Below are positions 17,021-26,462 of a stretch of DNA of 64,000 bases, in pieces. The translations under genes and the position numbers were made by a program. Each line of letters opens with the position of its first letter. Positions within the stretch are counted from its first letter, which is position 1. The notes beneath the pieces are model-generated. The model made no database searches, was not told where the DNA came from, and saw only the letters and a program-made list of their open reading frames with translations. The DNA lies in NCBI RefSeq assembly GCF_024171895.1, contig NZ_JAMTCQ010000012.1, positions 306,283-370,282 on the forward strand, in the 5' to 3' direction. Source of the DNA: Prauserella halophila (lineage in GTDB: Bacteria > Actinomycetota > Actinomycetes > Mycobacteriales > Pseudonocardiaceae).

Positions 17021-17680
17021 TCAGAGCAGCGTGTCGGGCAGCAGCTTCGCCAGCCTGCGGACGGCGCGGTGCTGCAGCGCCTTCACGGCGCCCTCGCCCC
17101 GCTCCATGATCTGGGCGGTCTCGGCCACCGAGAAGCCCTGGATGAACCGCAGGATGATGCATTCGCGCTGGTCGTCGCCGAGGTCGCTGATGCAGCGGAG
17201 TAGTTCGTCGTTGGTGTTGCGGCTGATCACCTGCTGCTCCGGTCCCGGTGTGCCCGCTGCGCCCGCCACCGCGGCGCCGGGCGTCGTGGGGTCGGCAACC
17301 TCGTCGGTGACGACCTCGAGCCGGAACCGGCTCGACTTCACGTGGTCGAGCACCAGGTTACGGGCGATCGTGGTGAACCAGGCGCCGACGTCGCGGCCCT
17401 GGTAGCTGATCGACGTGATCCGCCGCAGGGCGCGCAGGAACGTCTCGCTCGTGACATCCTCGGCCAGGTGACGATCACTCACCCGGAGGAGGACGTAGCG
17501 GTACACGCCGTCGACGTAGCGGTCGTAGAGCTTGCCGAACGCCGCCCGGTCGCCGCTCTGTGCGGCGTGCACGAGGTCCCAGCCCTCGGCTGCGGGATCG
17601 GGTGCCGCGGGCTCGGGATCGGGTACGGCGTACAGCGGGGCGCGTGCTGGACCAGCAGCAACAGCGATTGGCAGGCTCAT
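17021..17680 (-). CDS. ECF RNA polymerase sigma factor (BldN/AdsA-like)
   Basis: A 219-residue sigma-70 family protein. An N-terminal extension of ~45 residues precedes region 2 (FGKLYDRYVDGVYRYV ... AEDVTSETFLRAL), and region 4 is C-terminal (DDQRECIILRFIQGFSVAETAQIM). ATG 17680 is chosen because GGAGGAGGTG precedes it. The N-terminal extension and the adjacent DUF5667 gene match BldN, which directs developmental genes in sporulating actinomycetes. An upstream inverted repeat CTACC...GGTAG (about 17772-17789) could be regulatory. Confidence 0.85.
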   Translation of the reverse strand: MSLPIAVAAGPARAPLYAVPDPEPAAPDPAAEGWDLVHAAQSGDRAAFGKLYDRYVDGVYRYVLLRVSDRHLAEDVTSETFLRALRRITSISYQGRDVGAWFTTIARNLVLDHVKSSRFRLEVVTDEVADPTTPGAAVAGAAGTPGPEQQVISRNTNDELLRCISDLGDDQRECIILRFIQGFSVAETAQIMERGEGAVKALQHRAVRRLAKLLPDTLL

Positions 17681-17883
17681 CGTGTTGCACCTCCTCCGGG
17701 GCCGTTCCCGGACATTCGCGTGATCTGGAGTGATCACCGCCACTACGTCGTCACGGGAGCATACGCGTAGCTACCGCCTAGTAGGTAGTGGTGTCATCGT
17801 TGCAATCGGGAGACGGTGATGTTCGGCCGCTATGACGCGTGCCTTCGGCGGGCACTCTGGGCGGGGGACGAGGAGGTTCGTGG

Positions 17884-19596
17884 ATGGCAGGGAGCACCGA
17901 GGAACCGGGGGAGAACGTCGCCGACCTCGTCGCGGCCGCGGCGCGGCAGCGGCCGGACGCCGACGGGATCATCGACCCGGCCTCGACGGCCACGCTGACC
18001 TGGACCGACGTCGACGCCGCCGTCAACGTGTTCGCGCGCCGCCTGTCCGACGCCGACGTGCGCCCCGGCGACCGCGTCGGTCTGCGGCTGCCGACCTGCG
18101 CCGAACTCGTCATCGGCCTGTTCGCCGTGTTCCGGGCCGGAGCGATCGCCGTCCCGCTCTCACCCACCGCCCCGGACGCCGAAGCCCGCGAACGGCTCAC
18201 CGACTGCGGCGCCCGGCTCCTCGTCGCCCACGCCGGCCTCGGCGACGTGCCTGCCCTCGCACCGGACCTCGGTCGCCCCGGCGACGTCGCAGCCGACGGC
18301 CCTGCGGGCGACCCCGCCGCAGCCGACCCCGCCGCAGCCGACCCCGCCGCAGCCGACCCCGCCGCAGCCGACCCCGACGCAGCCGACCCCGCCGCAGCCG
18401 ACCCCGACGCAGCCGGTCCCGACGGGCACGGCGCCGAGGTGCCGGCGGTCGCCGAGTCCCGGCCGCCGCAGCCCGTGGAGCCGAGTGGCTCGCAGCCCGT
18501 TGCGCCGCGAGCGAGCGGGGAGGACATCGCCGCGATCGTCTACACCTCCGGCACGAGCGGCCCCGCGCGCGGCGTGCTGCTGTCGCACCGGGCGCTGCTG
18601 GCGAACGTGCGCCAGCTTGCCGCCGTCATGCCCACCGGGGACGGACCCGATCGCACGCTGCTCGCCGTCCCGCTACACCACATCTACGGCCTCGGCCCCG
18701 GACTGCTCGTGCCGACGGCGACCGCGGCGACCGTCGTGCTCGCCCAGCGGTTCGACGCACGGGACACGCTGCACGCCTGCCGCACCCACGCGATCAGCGT
18801 CGTCGTGGGGGTACCCGCGATGTACGCCGACCTCGCGAGCAGCCCCGCGGGAGAACTCGCCGACGCGGCGGCCACGGTCGAGACCTTCCTGTCCGGTGCC
18901 GCGCCGCTGCACCCGCGCGTACTGAACGCGATCACCGACGCCACCGGACAGGCCGTCTACGAGGGGTACGGCCTCACCGAAGCCGCACCCGTCGTCACGT
19001 CGACGCTGGTCACCGGCCAGGCGAAGGCGGGTTCGGTCGGCAGGGCACTGCCGGGTGTCGAACTGCGCCTCGTCGACAGTGACGGTTCCCCGGCGCATGC
19101 CCCGCTCGATCCCGCCGACCCCGACGACGCGTTCGGCGACGACATCGGTCTCACCGGGCTCGTCGCCGTCCGCGGCGCCAACCTGTTCAGCGGCTACTGG
19201 CCCGACGGCGCCCACGGCCCGGATGCCGACGGCTGGTACCGCACCGGCGACGTCGGCTACCTCGACACCGACGGCGACCTGCACCTCGTCGACCGCGCCA
19301 ACGACCTGATCATCGTCAACGGGTTCAACGTCTACCCGCGTGAGATCGAGGACGTCGTGTTGACGCTGCCCGAAGTCGCCGAGGTCGCGGTCGTGGGCGT
19401 GCTCGACGAGCGCGCCGGCGAGTCCGTACGCGCCGTCGTGCGGCCCGAGCCCGGGGCGGCGCTGTCGGAGCAGCAGGTCATCGACGTCTGCGCGGCCCGG
19501 CTGGCCCGGTACAAGGTGCCGTCGACCGTGGAGCTCGTCGACGAACTCCCGCACACCGCGGTCGGCAAACTCCGCCGGGTGCAGCTCCGCACGTAA
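17884..19596 (+). CDS. AMP-forming acyl-CoA synthetase / acyl-activating enzyme
   Basis: A 570-residue ANL-superfamily enzyme that activates a carboxylic acid as the adenylate and usually passes it to CoA. Core motifs: VYTSGTSGPARG (P-loop), VYEGYGLTEAAP, WYRTGDVGYLD, and near the end TAVGKLRR with the adenylation Lys. ATG 17884 follows GAGGAGG. Residues ~145-179 are a tandem pentapeptide insertion (AADPA/DADPA type) between two normal segments. Substrate unknown, probably a fatty acid. Confidence 0.85.
   Translation: MAGSTEEPGENVADLVAAAARQRPDADGIIDPASTATLTWTDVDAAVNVFARRLSDADVRPGDRVGLRLPTCAELVIGLFAVFRAGAIAVPLSPTAPDAEARERLTDCGARLLVAHAGLGDVPALAPDLGRPGDVAADGPAGDPAAADPAAADPAAADPAAADPDAADPAAADPDAAGPDGHGAEVPAVAESRPPQPVEPSGSQPVAPRASGEDIAAIVYTSGTSGPARGVLLSHRALLANVRQLAAVMPTGDGPDRTLLAVPLHHIYGLGPGLLVPTATAATVVLAQRFDARDTLHACRTHAISVVVGVPAMYADLASSPAGELADAAATVETFLSGAAPLHPRVLNAITDATGQAVYEGYGLTEAAPVVTSTLVTGQAKAGSVGRALPGVELRLVDSDGSPAHAPLDPADPDDAFGDDIGLTGLVAVRGANLFSGYWPDGAHGPDADGWYRTGDVGYLDTDGDLHLVDRANDLIIVNGFNVYPREIEDVVLTLPEVAEVAVVGVLDERAGESVRAVVRPEPGAALSEQQVIDVCAARLARYKVPSTVELVDELPHTAVGKLRRVQLRT
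18316..18420. repeat. In-frame 15-bp tandem repeat, seven units
   Basis: Seven copies of G(C/A)CGCAGCCGACCCC inside the acyl-activating enzyme gene, encoding AADP(A/D). The seven units carry very few substitutions between them, pointing to recent slippage. Confidence 0.9.
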
Positions 19597-19602
19597 CCCG
19601 CC

Positions 19603-19799
19603 GTGTTGCAGGTTCCGGGGCCCGTGTTGCGGATTCGGGGGCCCGTGTTGCGTTTTCCGGGGCCCGTGTTGCGGATCCCGGTAGGCGTTCGCGTGTCCTG
19701 CACTCAGCCACGCGTGTTCTGCGCCCGCCCGTCGCCCGGCCGCCACCCCTCAGGGACGCGCAGGGCGTGACTGTGCTGCCACGCGTGTCCTGCACTCGG
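19603..19799. repeat. Composite repeat: four family A units, two B units, one C unit, one B unit
   Basis: 19603-19690: four 22-bp copies of GTGTTGCGGATTCCGGGG type. 19690-19722: family B (GTGTCCTGCACTCAG, CGTGTTCTGCG). 19722-19760: family C in inverse orientation (GCCCGTCGCCCGGCC, CCACCCCTCAGGG). 19782-19799: family B again. The array fills the whole gap between the convergent acyl-activating enzyme and glutaredoxin genes. Confidence 0.85.
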
Positions 19800-19813
19800 A
19801 CACCCGGCGTACG

Positions 19814-20047
19814 TCAGCTCAGGGCCGTGCGGAGCCGAGCTTCCTCGACCTGCCAGTACCCGTGTTCGTCGCCGTCGACCAGCAGCACCGGGACGCGATC
19901 GCCGTACTCGGCCTGGTGCTCGGGGTCGGTGTCGACGTCGACGGCCGACCACGTCGCGCCGAGCTCCCCGCAGATCCGGGCGACGTCGGCCTCGGCGATC
20001 TCGCACGCGTGGCATCCGGCGCGCGTCATGACGGTGACGTGATGCAT
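19814..20047 (-). CDS. Glutaredoxin-like protein (Rv0508-like)
   Basis: A 77-residue thioredoxin-fold protein with redox motif CHAC (residues 12-15) after the VTVMTRAG strand, and the cis-Pro region RVPVLLVDGDE. Equivalent genes lie just before the heme genes in mycobacteria. The partner and electron donor are unknown. Confidence 0.9.
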   Translation of the reverse strand: MHHVTVMTRAGCHACEIAEADVARICGELGATWSAVDVDTDPEHQAEYGDRVPVLLVDGDEHGYWQVEEARLRTALS

Positions 20048-20160
20048 GCACCCATCATCGCTCCCGCCTGCCGCCCCACCGCCGCCCCACTGCCGGCCCG
20101 GCGAACGTCCACCGCCGGCCGCGATCTCGCGATGCGGGACGATCTGGCATCCTTCCGCGC

Positions 20161-20859
20161 GTGACCAGCGAATCCGCAGACGGCTCCAGCACCGGCATCC
20201 GCATCCCGGCAGCGATTCCGGCGCTCGTGATCGCGGTGCCGGTCGTGGTGGGTGCGCTGCTCGGATTCGCCGGCGGACCGTTGCTGGGCGGCCTGGCGAA
20301 CCTGCTGGAAGGAACGCCGATCGGAGCGCCGGGGTGGCTGCACCTGCTCGGTGATCTGCCGCAGGGTTGGTCGGTGGCGGTCATGACGGGACTCGGCGTG
20401 GTCGTCGGGGTCGTGCTGACGCTGTTCACGTTTCATGAGGCGCTGTCCCTGCGGGTGCTCGACGATCATGTCGAGTCCCGGGTCGAGGGGCGCGAAGCCT
20501 GGACCGAACGCGCCACGACGACGGCGGTCTTCCGCGACCGCGCGACGCTCGTGTTCCTGAGGCGGGACGCCGCGCCGGTGCGCCTGCCGGGAGCCCAGGA
20601 CCTGCGGGAACGCGACCTGCGCGCCGCGTTCGAGCGGCACTCCTGGCCGTGGCGGGACGGTGATCCGCACGCGGACGAGTACGAACGCTGGGTCGACGGC
20701 AGCCCCGCATTCACCGCCGGCGAACACACCTTGTTGCGCCGCCGGTTCGACGCGGGCAAGGACGACACGGCGCGGATCGAGGCCGACGACGCCCTGTTCG
20801 GCGCCGGACTCGTCGCCAGGACCGACAAGAAACGGCTCCACGTGCGCCGTGTGTCCTGA
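20161..20859 (+). CDS. YqeB family membrane protein
   Basis: A 232-residue protein with two membrane segments (about residues 16-42 and 75-98), then a soluble part beginning DDHVESRVEGREAW and including TTAVFRDRATLVFLRRDA. The pattern matches the YqeB family of actinobacteria and bacilli, whose role is not known. GTG 20161 lies 7 nt after a CATCCT box, a weaker version of the leaderless layout. Confidence 0.75.
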   Translation: MTSESADGSSTGIRIPAAIPALVIAVPVVVGALLGFAGGPLLGGLANLLEGTPIGAPGWLHLLGDLPQGWSVAVMTGLGVVVGVVLTLFTFHEALSLRVLDDHVESRVEGREAWTERATTTAVFRDRATLVFLRRDAAPVRLPGAQDLRERDLRAAFERHSWPWRDGDPHADEYERWVDGSPAFTAGEHTLLRRRFDAGKDDTARIEADDALFGAGLVARTDKKRLHVRRVS

Positions 20860-20936
20860 CGCCGAGTCGACCTCGCCGCCTGCTGCGGCTGGCTAACCTC
20901 GCGGCAGTACCCGGGTTGCGACCACGAGAGGCAGCG

Positions 20937-21308
20937 ATGGAGATCTGGATCAACCCCGCCTGTTCGAAGTGCAGGACCGCCCTCGGCCTACTCGACGCCG
21001 AGGGCGCCGAGTACACGGTGCGCAAGTACCTCGAGGACGTGCCCACGGCCGACGAGATCCGCGACGTCCTCGACCGGCTCGGCCTCGAACCGTGGGACAT
21101 CACCCGCACGCAGGAGCAGATCGCGAAGGACCTCGTCCTCAAGGACCGCACCGAATGGCCCCGTGACGACTCCGGGCGGGAGAAGTGGATCGCCGCGCTG
21201 GCCGAACATCCGAAGTTGATCCAGCGGCCGATCATCACCGCCGACGACGGCACCGCCGTGATAGCCCGCACCGACGACGCCGTCCGCGACGCCCTCACCC
21301 GCGGCTGA
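20937..21308 (+). CDS. ArsC/Spx family protein
   Basis: A 123-residue protein with a glutaredoxin-like CXXC (NPACSKCRTAL, Cys at 9 and 12) and the family's helical insertion. RPIITADDG carries the Arg of the ArsC active site. It could be an arsenate reductase or a general thiol oxidoreductase; there are no other arsenic genes nearby, so the second is as likely. ATG 20937 has a GAGAGG site; a TAACCT box at 20893-20898 suggests a short leader. Confidence 0.85.
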   Translation: MEIWINPACSKCRTALGLLDAEGAEYTVRKYLEDVPTADEIRDVLDRLGLEPWDITRTQEQIAKDLVLKDRTEWPRDDSGREKWIAALAEHPKLIQRPIITADDGTAVIARTDDAVRDALTRG

Positions 21309-21548
21309 ACGCAGAACACGCGGGAAGGTGCCGCCGCGCGTCGGCGTGTCGGTGAGGGGTGGCGGCCGGGCGACGGGTGAGCGCAGAACACGCGAGAGGG
21401 TGCGGTCGCGCGTCGGCGTGTCGATGAGGGGTGGCGGTCGGGCGACGGGTGGGCGCAGAACACGCGGTGCTGAGTGCAGGACACGCGAACCCGCAACACG
21501 GGCTCCGGAAGGTGCAACACGGGCTCCGGAATCTGCAACACGGGTGGT
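21309..21548. repeat. Composite repeat: B, C, B, C, B, then three A units
   Basis: Starts within one base of the arsC stop. B cores GCAGAACACGCG at 21313, 21381 and 21454. C cores GTGAGGGGTGGCGGCCGGGC and GATGAGGGGTGGCGGTCGGG around 21352 and 21424, with the intervening ~72 bp almost duplicated. Three A units (GCAACACGGGCTCCGGAA) at 21487-21545. The remaining 80 bp before the next gene holds a ribosome site only. Confidence 0.85.
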
Positions 21549-21631
21549 GGCGGGTTTCGGCAGGGGAGCGTAAGGGAGTCGTAAGGCCCTGACCTGGTCA
21601 CACGCGCCGGTTTCAGGGTCACGATGGAGGC

Positions 21632-23350
21632 ATGGCACCGACGAACGACCCGTCGCAGAAACCCCCGCAGCCCGCAACGGCGGCCCGGCGGGTGCCGAGA
21701 GCGCGGCTCGTGATCGCAGCCGTCGTGGCGCTCGCCGCGGCGTTGGCGGCCGGGCACCTGGTGGCGGCGTTCGCCGGTCCGCAGGCGTCGCCGTTGCTGG
21801 CTGTCGGCAACGCGGCGATCGACCTGACGCCGTCGTGGCTGAAGGACTTCGCGATCGCGACCTTCGGCACGGCCGACAAGATCGCACTCCTCGTGGGCAT
21901 GGGTGCCACGCTCGTCGGGCTGGCCGTCGCCGCGGCGCTGGCATCACGGCGCAGCCCGGCGCCCGGCACGGTGCTGATCGCCGTCGTCGGCGTCGTGGGG
22001 CTCGTCGCCGTGGTGACGCGCCCGGACGTCGGCAGGCTCGCCGCGCTCGCACCCCTCGCGAGTCTCGTCGCGGGCGTGGCGACGTGGCTGCTGCTGCACC
22101 GGCGCGCCCTGCCGTCGACCACCGGCCCGGCCACCGGCCCGGCCACGGCCACCGGGACGGCGACCGGCTCGGCGTCCCACCCCGCGGACCCGGAACCGGC
22201 CGACACCCACCTGTCCACCGACGCCGACCTGTCCACCGGCACCTCGACGCCCCCGCCCGACACCGGTACCTCGACGAGCCCGCCCGGCAGGCGGCGGTTC
22301 CTCGTCACGGCGGGCGGTGCCGCTGCGATCGCCGGCGTGGCCGGACTGGCGGGCGGCGTCGTCGGCGGGGCACGCGATGCGGCCTCCTCCCGCGCGTCGG
22401 CCCCGCCGTTGCGTGCCCGCCGCGCGCCGGCACCGCCGCACGACGCGGACTTCGCGAAGCTCGGCACGCCGACGTTCCTCACCCCGAACGACGCCTTCTA
22501 CCGCATCGACACGGCCCTGTCCGTGCCGCAGGTACCCGCCGAGGACTGGCGGCTGCGCATCCACGGCATGGTCGACCGTGAGCTCGAGCTCACCTACGAC
22601 GACGTGCGCCGCCGCGGCCTGATCGAACGGCAGCTCACGTTGTGCTGCGTGTCCAACCAGGTCGGCGGGGAGCTGATCTCCACGGCGACGTTCACCGGCG
22701 TCGATCTGGGCGATCTGCTCCGCGACGCCGGCGTCGGCGCCGGTGCCCAGCAACTGCTTTCGTCGAGCTCGGACGGCTGGACCTGCGGAACTCCCATCGA
22801 CGTGCTGCTCGAACGCGACCGGGGCGCCATGCTCGCGCTCGGCATGAACGGCGAACCGCTGCCGCTCGAGCACGGTTTCCCGGCGCGGCTCGTCGTGCCG
22901 GGCCTGTACGGGTACGTGTCGGCGACGAAGTGGGTCACCGACCTCGAGGTGACGACGTGGAATGCGCGCCGGGCGTACTGGCTCGACCGCGGATGGGCCC
23001 GCGAGGCGCCGGTGAAGACGCAATCGCGCATCGACCGGCCGTCGGCGAACGCCACGATGCCCGCCGGGCGCGTGATCGCCGCCGGGATCGCGTGGGCCCA
23101 GCACACGGGCGTGGCCAAGGTGGAGGTGCGGCTGGACGGCGGCAGCTGGCAGGAGGCGACCCTGTCGGCCGACGTCTCCGACGACACGTGGCGCATGTGG
23201 CACCTCGCGCTCGACGTCGACCGTCCCGGCAACCACCGGATCGCCTGCCGTGCGACCGACAAGTCCGGGTACACGCAGACCTCCGAGCGCACGGGCGTGC
23301 TGCCCGACGGTGCGACCGGCCACCACACGATCACGTTCACCACGGAGTAG
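21632..23350 (+). CDS. Membrane-anchored molybdopterin oxidoreductase (sulfite oxidase family)
   Basis: A 572-residue protein. The first ~180 residues carry three to four membrane segments. They are followed by a Thr/Pro/Asp-rich linker and an internal Tat-like sequence (RRRFLVTAGGAAAIAG). The molybdopterin domain begins near residue 280 (TPNDAFYRID); the metal-binding Cys is in LTLCCVSNQVGG, and a C-terminal Mo-co dimerisation-type domain contains WAQHTGVAKVEVRLDGG. Such YedY/sulfite oxidase-like proteins act outside the membrane. The fusion of a multispan membrane part with the catalytic domain is common in actinobacteria. The start has a GGAGG site. Confidence 0.85.
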   Translation: MAPTNDPSQKPPQPATAARRVPRARLVIAAVVALAAALAAGHLVAAFAGPQASPLLAVGNAAIDLTPSWLKDFAIATFGTADKIALLVGMGATLVGLAVAAALASRRSPAPGTVLIAVVGVVGLVAVVTRPDVGRLAALAPLASLVAGVATWLLLHRRALPSTTGPATGPATATGTATGSASHPADPEPADTHLSTDADLSTGTSTPPPDTGTSTSPPGRRRFLVTAGGAAAIAGVAGLAGGVVGGARDAASSRASAPPLRARRAPAPPHDADFAKLGTPTFLTPNDAFYRIDTALSVPQVPAEDWRLRIHGMVDRELELTYDDVRRRGLIERQLTLCCVSNQVGGELISTATFTGVDLGDLLRDAGVGAGAQQLLSSSSDGWTCGTPIDVLLERDRGAMLALGMNGEPLPLEHGFPARLVVPGLYGYVSATKWVTDLEVTTWNARRAYWLDRGWAREAPVKTQSRIDRPSANATMPAGRVIAAGIAWAQHTGVAKVEVRLDGGSWQEATLSADVSDDTWRMWHLALDVDRPGNHRIACRATDKSGYTQTSERTGVLPDGATGHHTITFTTE

Positions 23351-23360
23351 CCCGCGCGAC

Positions 23361-23478
23361 CGCCCCGATGAGAGGTGGCACTTCGGCGACGGGCGGGAGC
23401 AACACGGGCGACGGGCGGGTGCGACACGGCGGGCTGGGTGCAGGACACGCATGCCTGAGTGCAGGACATGCGGGGAGG
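23361..23478. repeat. Degenerate composite repeat (C, A, B units)
   Basis: A C-like GATGAGAGGTGG (23368-23379) with GGCGACGGGCGGG, single A-like GCAACACGGG, then two B cores GTGCAGGACACGC/GTGCAGGACATGC. It is more decayed than the other arrays. 23480-23590 shows a doubled GGAAATGACAG and nothing else. Confidence 0.7.
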
Positions 23479-23590
23479 TGCCATCGCGCGTCGGGCCGTC
23501 GGCGACGACTCGGAAATGACAGGACTCGGAAATGACAGTGCGTCAGGAAAACCGGGGTTGGGGCGCAGGTCAACGCGCTTACCTGCTGCT

Positions 23591-23608
23591 TTGTGCACGC
23601 GTTCACAA
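23591..23608. promoter_or_regulatory. Rex operator (ROP site) upstream of rex-hemACD
   Basis: TTGTGCACGCGTTCACAA matches the Rex consensus TTGTGAANNNNTTCACAA at all but one defined position. It lies ~105 bp before the rex start, so Rex probably represses its own operon when NADH is low, as in Streptomyces. Confidence 0.85.
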
Positions 23609-23715
23609 ATGAACTACCGTGTTCTCCGCGCCGGTGACGCGCCGTGCATCGAACACGGTCGCCGCCTGCTGGTCAAGGGTTGTCTCGAAATTTCGATGAC
23701 GGGAGTCGGAGCGTG

Positions 23716-25125
23716 ATGGCACAGCGGGGCCGGCGGAATATCGCCTCCTCCGTACGCGGCCTGGCCCGCTCGCGCCGCGCGGGCAAATCCGCCCCGAAAA
23801 CCGACCCGAAATCCGAATCCGCGGCCGACGACTCCGCGTCCGGTGATGCCGCGTTCGGCAGTGCCGAGCCCGGCGGTGTCGCGTCCGGCGGTGCGGTGGT
23901 CGACGTCACCGTGCCCGGCAGTGGCGTGTCGTCCGGGGCCGACGACACCGCGGAGGGGGACACTGCGGAGGACGGCGCCGCGGAGAAGGACGACACCGCG
24001 GGTGCCGTGATCGACGGCACGCCCTCGAATGCAACGTCCTCGAACACAGCGCCCTCGCCTGCGAAGTCGTCGAACGCGAAGACGGCGAACGCGAAGTCAA
24101 CGGGGAAAACCGCCGCGAAAGACCACGACGCCACCGGCAAGTCCGACGCCACCGGTAAGGCCGCGAGCAGCAAGGCCGCCGCCGACAAGGCTGCCGCCGA
24201 CAAGTCCGCTGCCACCAGGGCCGCGAGCGGTAAAACGGCGAGCGGCAAGGCCACGAACGGCACCCAGGGCAAGCCCGCCAACGGTAAACCCGCCCAGAGC
24301 AAAGCCGCCAACGGCAAGGCCGCCCAGGGCAAACCGGCCAACGGCAAACCGGCCAACGGCACAGCCGCGGCGGAGTTCGACGACAGTACCCCGACCGCCG
24401 AGCTGCCCGCCGTCGCCGACGGTGAGGCGCCCGCCAAGGCCATTCCCGAGGCCGCGGTCGGCCGCATGGCGGTGTATCTGCGCGTGCTGTCGAGCATGCA
24501 GGAGCAGGGCAGCACGCGGGTCTCCAGCGAGGAGCTCTCGACCGCTGCGGGTGTGAATTCCGCCAAACTCCGCAAGGACCTCTCGTACATCGGTTCGTAC
24601 GGCACCCGGGGCGTCGGATACGAGGTCGAGGTACTGATCGGCCAGATCGAACGCACCCTGGGGCTCAACAAGCAGCAGCGCGTGGCGGTCGCGGGAATCG
24701 GTAACCTCGGACATGCGTTGGCGAATTACGGCGGTTTTCCCGGTCGCGGGTTCCCGGTCGAGGCGCTGTTCGACATCGACCCGGACCTGATCGGGGTGCC
24801 GGTGGGCGGACTGCCCGTGTCGCACCTGGACGACATTCCCGAGGTGTGCGCGGAGCGGGAGATCTCCATCGGGGTCATCGCGACGCCGCCGACCGCGGCA
24901 CAAACGGTGTGCGACAGGCTCGTCGCAGGCGGGGTTCAGTGCATTCTGAACTTCGCGCCGGTGGTGCTGCAGGTTCCGGAACACATCGAGGTTCGGAAGG
25001 TGGATCTGGCCGTGGAGCTGCAGATCCTTTCCTTCCACGTGGCGCGAAGGGCGGACGGACAGGTGAACGGCCAAGCGGCTGGGGCGGAAGCGACGGACGC
25101 GAGCGGTGCGGTGGTGCCGTCATGA
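23716..25125 (+). CDS. rex: Redox-sensing repressor Rex with a Lys/Ala-rich N-terminal extension
   Basis: Rex reads the NADH/NAD+ ratio and represses respiratory genes. The Rex core occupies about residues 245-450: winged helix (VYLRVLSSM ... [17 protein letters not shown]) and Rossmann domain ([33 protein letters not shown]). Ahead of it are ~245 low-complexity residues. The first ~110 are acidic/Ser-Thr-Ala-rich. Residues ~115-215 are histone-H1-like, with [11 protein letters not shown] and [16 protein letters not shown] repeats. Typical Rex proteins are 210-250 residues, so half this protein is extra. ATG 23716 (or GTG 23713) follows GGGAGTCGG; a much later start at about 24466 (ATG) would give an ordinary Rex. 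The stop overlaps hemA (ATGA). Confidence 0.9.
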   Translation: MAQRGRRNIASSVRGLARSRRAGKSAPKTDPKSESAADDSASGDAAFGSAEPGGVASGGAVVDVTVPGSGVSSGADDTAEGDTAEDGAAEKDDTAGAVIDGTPSNATSSNTAPSPAKSSNAKTANAKSTGKTAAKDHDATGKSDATGKAASSKAAADKAAADKSAATRAASGKTASGKATNGTQGKPANGKPAQSKAANGKAAQGKPANGKPANGTAAAEFDDSTPTAELPAVADGEAPAKAIPEAAVGRMAVYLRVLSSMQEQGSTRVSSEELSTAAGVNSAKLRKDLSYIGSYGTRGVGYEVEVLIGQIERTLGLNKQQRVAVAGIGNLGHALANYGGFPGRGFPVEALFDIDPDLIGVPVGGLPVSHLDDIPEVCAEREISIGVIATPPTAAQTVCDRLVAGGVQCILNFAPVVLQVPEHIEVRKVDLAVELQILSFHVARRADGQVNGQAAGAEATDASGAVVPS

Positions 25126-26462
25126 GCATCCTTGCGCTCGGACTGTCCCATCGGACGGCGGATCTGACCACGCTCGAGCGGGTGTCCATCCCGGCGCCCG
25201 AGGTACCGAAGATCCTGCACGAGTTGCAGCAGGCGGAGCACCTCTCCGAGGTCATGGCGGTCTCGACGTGCAACCGCATCGAGGTCTACGCCGTCGTCGA
25301 GACGTTCCACGGCGGCCTCGACAACATCGCGTCGGTGCTGGCCCGCCAGGCGGGCATGGCTCCCGACGAGCTCTACGAGAACTTCTACGTGCACTACGCG
25401 GGTGCGGCCGTCGAGCACCTGTTCCAGGTGACGTCGGGGCTGGACTCGATGGTCGTGGGCGAGACGCAGATCCTCGGCCAGGTGCGGGCGGCCTACGCCA
25501 CCGCGCGGGAGGCGGGCACCGTCGGACGGACGCTGCACGAGCTGGTGCAGACGACGTTGCGCGTCGGCAAGCGCGTGCACACCGAGACGGGCCTGGATCA
25601 GCTCGGCGCGTCCGTCGTATCGGCGGCATTGGACGAGGCCGCAGGCGCGATCGGTGACCTCGAGGGCAAGCGGGCCCTGGTCGTGGGTGCGGGCTCGATG
25701 GGCGCGCTCGCGGCGTCGCACCTGCGCAAAGCAGGGGTCGGCAGCATCGTCGTCGCCAACCGCACGCAGGCGAACGCCGAGCGGCTCGCCGCGTCGGTGA
25801 CCGAACAGGGCGTGCCCGCGACGGCGGTGCCTCTCGCCGGATTGGCCGATGCCGCGAGCGGCGTGGACGTGGCCGTCGTGTGCACCGGTGCGAAGGGCAC
25901 CGTGCTGGAGACTCGCCACGTCGGGCCGCGGACCGCGCCGCTCGTCGTGTGCGACCTGGGCCTGCCGCGTGACGTCGACGCCGAGGTCGGTGACGTCGAC
26001 GGCGTGCACGTCGTCGACCTCGACACCGTGCGCAGGCGGATGCACGACTCCGGCAGCGGCACCACCGAGAAGCAGACCGCCAAGGCGGCAGGCATCGTCC
26101 TGGACGAGGTCCGCGCCTACCTGGCGGGCCAGCGCAGCGCGGCCGTCACACCCACCGTGACGGCGTTGCGCAAACGGGCGGCCGAGGTCGTCGACGCCGA
26201 GCTGCTTCGGCTCGACCGGCGGCAGCCCGAGATCGACGCCGACGTCCGCGAGGAGGTCGGCCGGACGGTCCAGCGTGTCGTGGACAAGCTCCTGCACGCC
26301 CCGACCGTGCGCGTGAAGCAACTGGCCGCGGAGACCAGCGACACCGACTACGCCACCGCGCTGCGCGAGCTGTTCGAGCTCGACCCGCAGGCGCCGAAGA
26401 CGGTGTCCAGCCCGTCGGCCCCCATGACCACCAGTGACCAGATCGACGGTGACGTTCCGTGA
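25122..26462 (+). CDS. hemA: Glutamyl-tRNA reductase
   Basis: First committed step of heme synthesis by the C5 pathway: reduces Glu-tRNA to glutamate-1-semialdehyde using NADPH. 446 residues. The catalytic Cys50 is in [27 protein letters not shown], the nucleotide-binding [14 protein letters not shown] and the C-terminal dimerisation helices are all present. ATG 25122 is fixed by the ATGA overlap with rex. The coupling to rex ties heme supply to redox state, as in Streptomyces. Confidence 0.97.
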   Translation: MSILALGLSHRTADLTTLERVSIPAPEVPKILHELQQAEHLSEVMAVSTCNRIEVYAVVETFHGGLDNIASVLARQAGMAPDELYENFYVHYAGAAVEHLFQVTSGLDSMVVGETQILGQVRAAYATAREAGTVGRTLHELVQTTLRVGKRVHTETGLDQLGASVVSAALDEAAGAIGDLEGKRALVVGAGSMGALAASHLRKAGVGSIVVANRTQANAERLAASVTEQGVPATAVPLAGLADAASGVDVAVVCTGAKGTVLETRHVGPRTAPLVVCDLGLPRDVDAEVGDVDGVHVVDLDTVRRRMHDSGSGTTEKQTAKAAGIVLDEVRAYLAGQRSAAVTPTVTALRKRAAEVVDAELLRLDRRQPEIDADVREEVGRTVQRVVDKLLHAPTVRVKQLAAETSDTDYATALRELFELDPQAPKTVSSPSAPMTTSDQIDGDVP

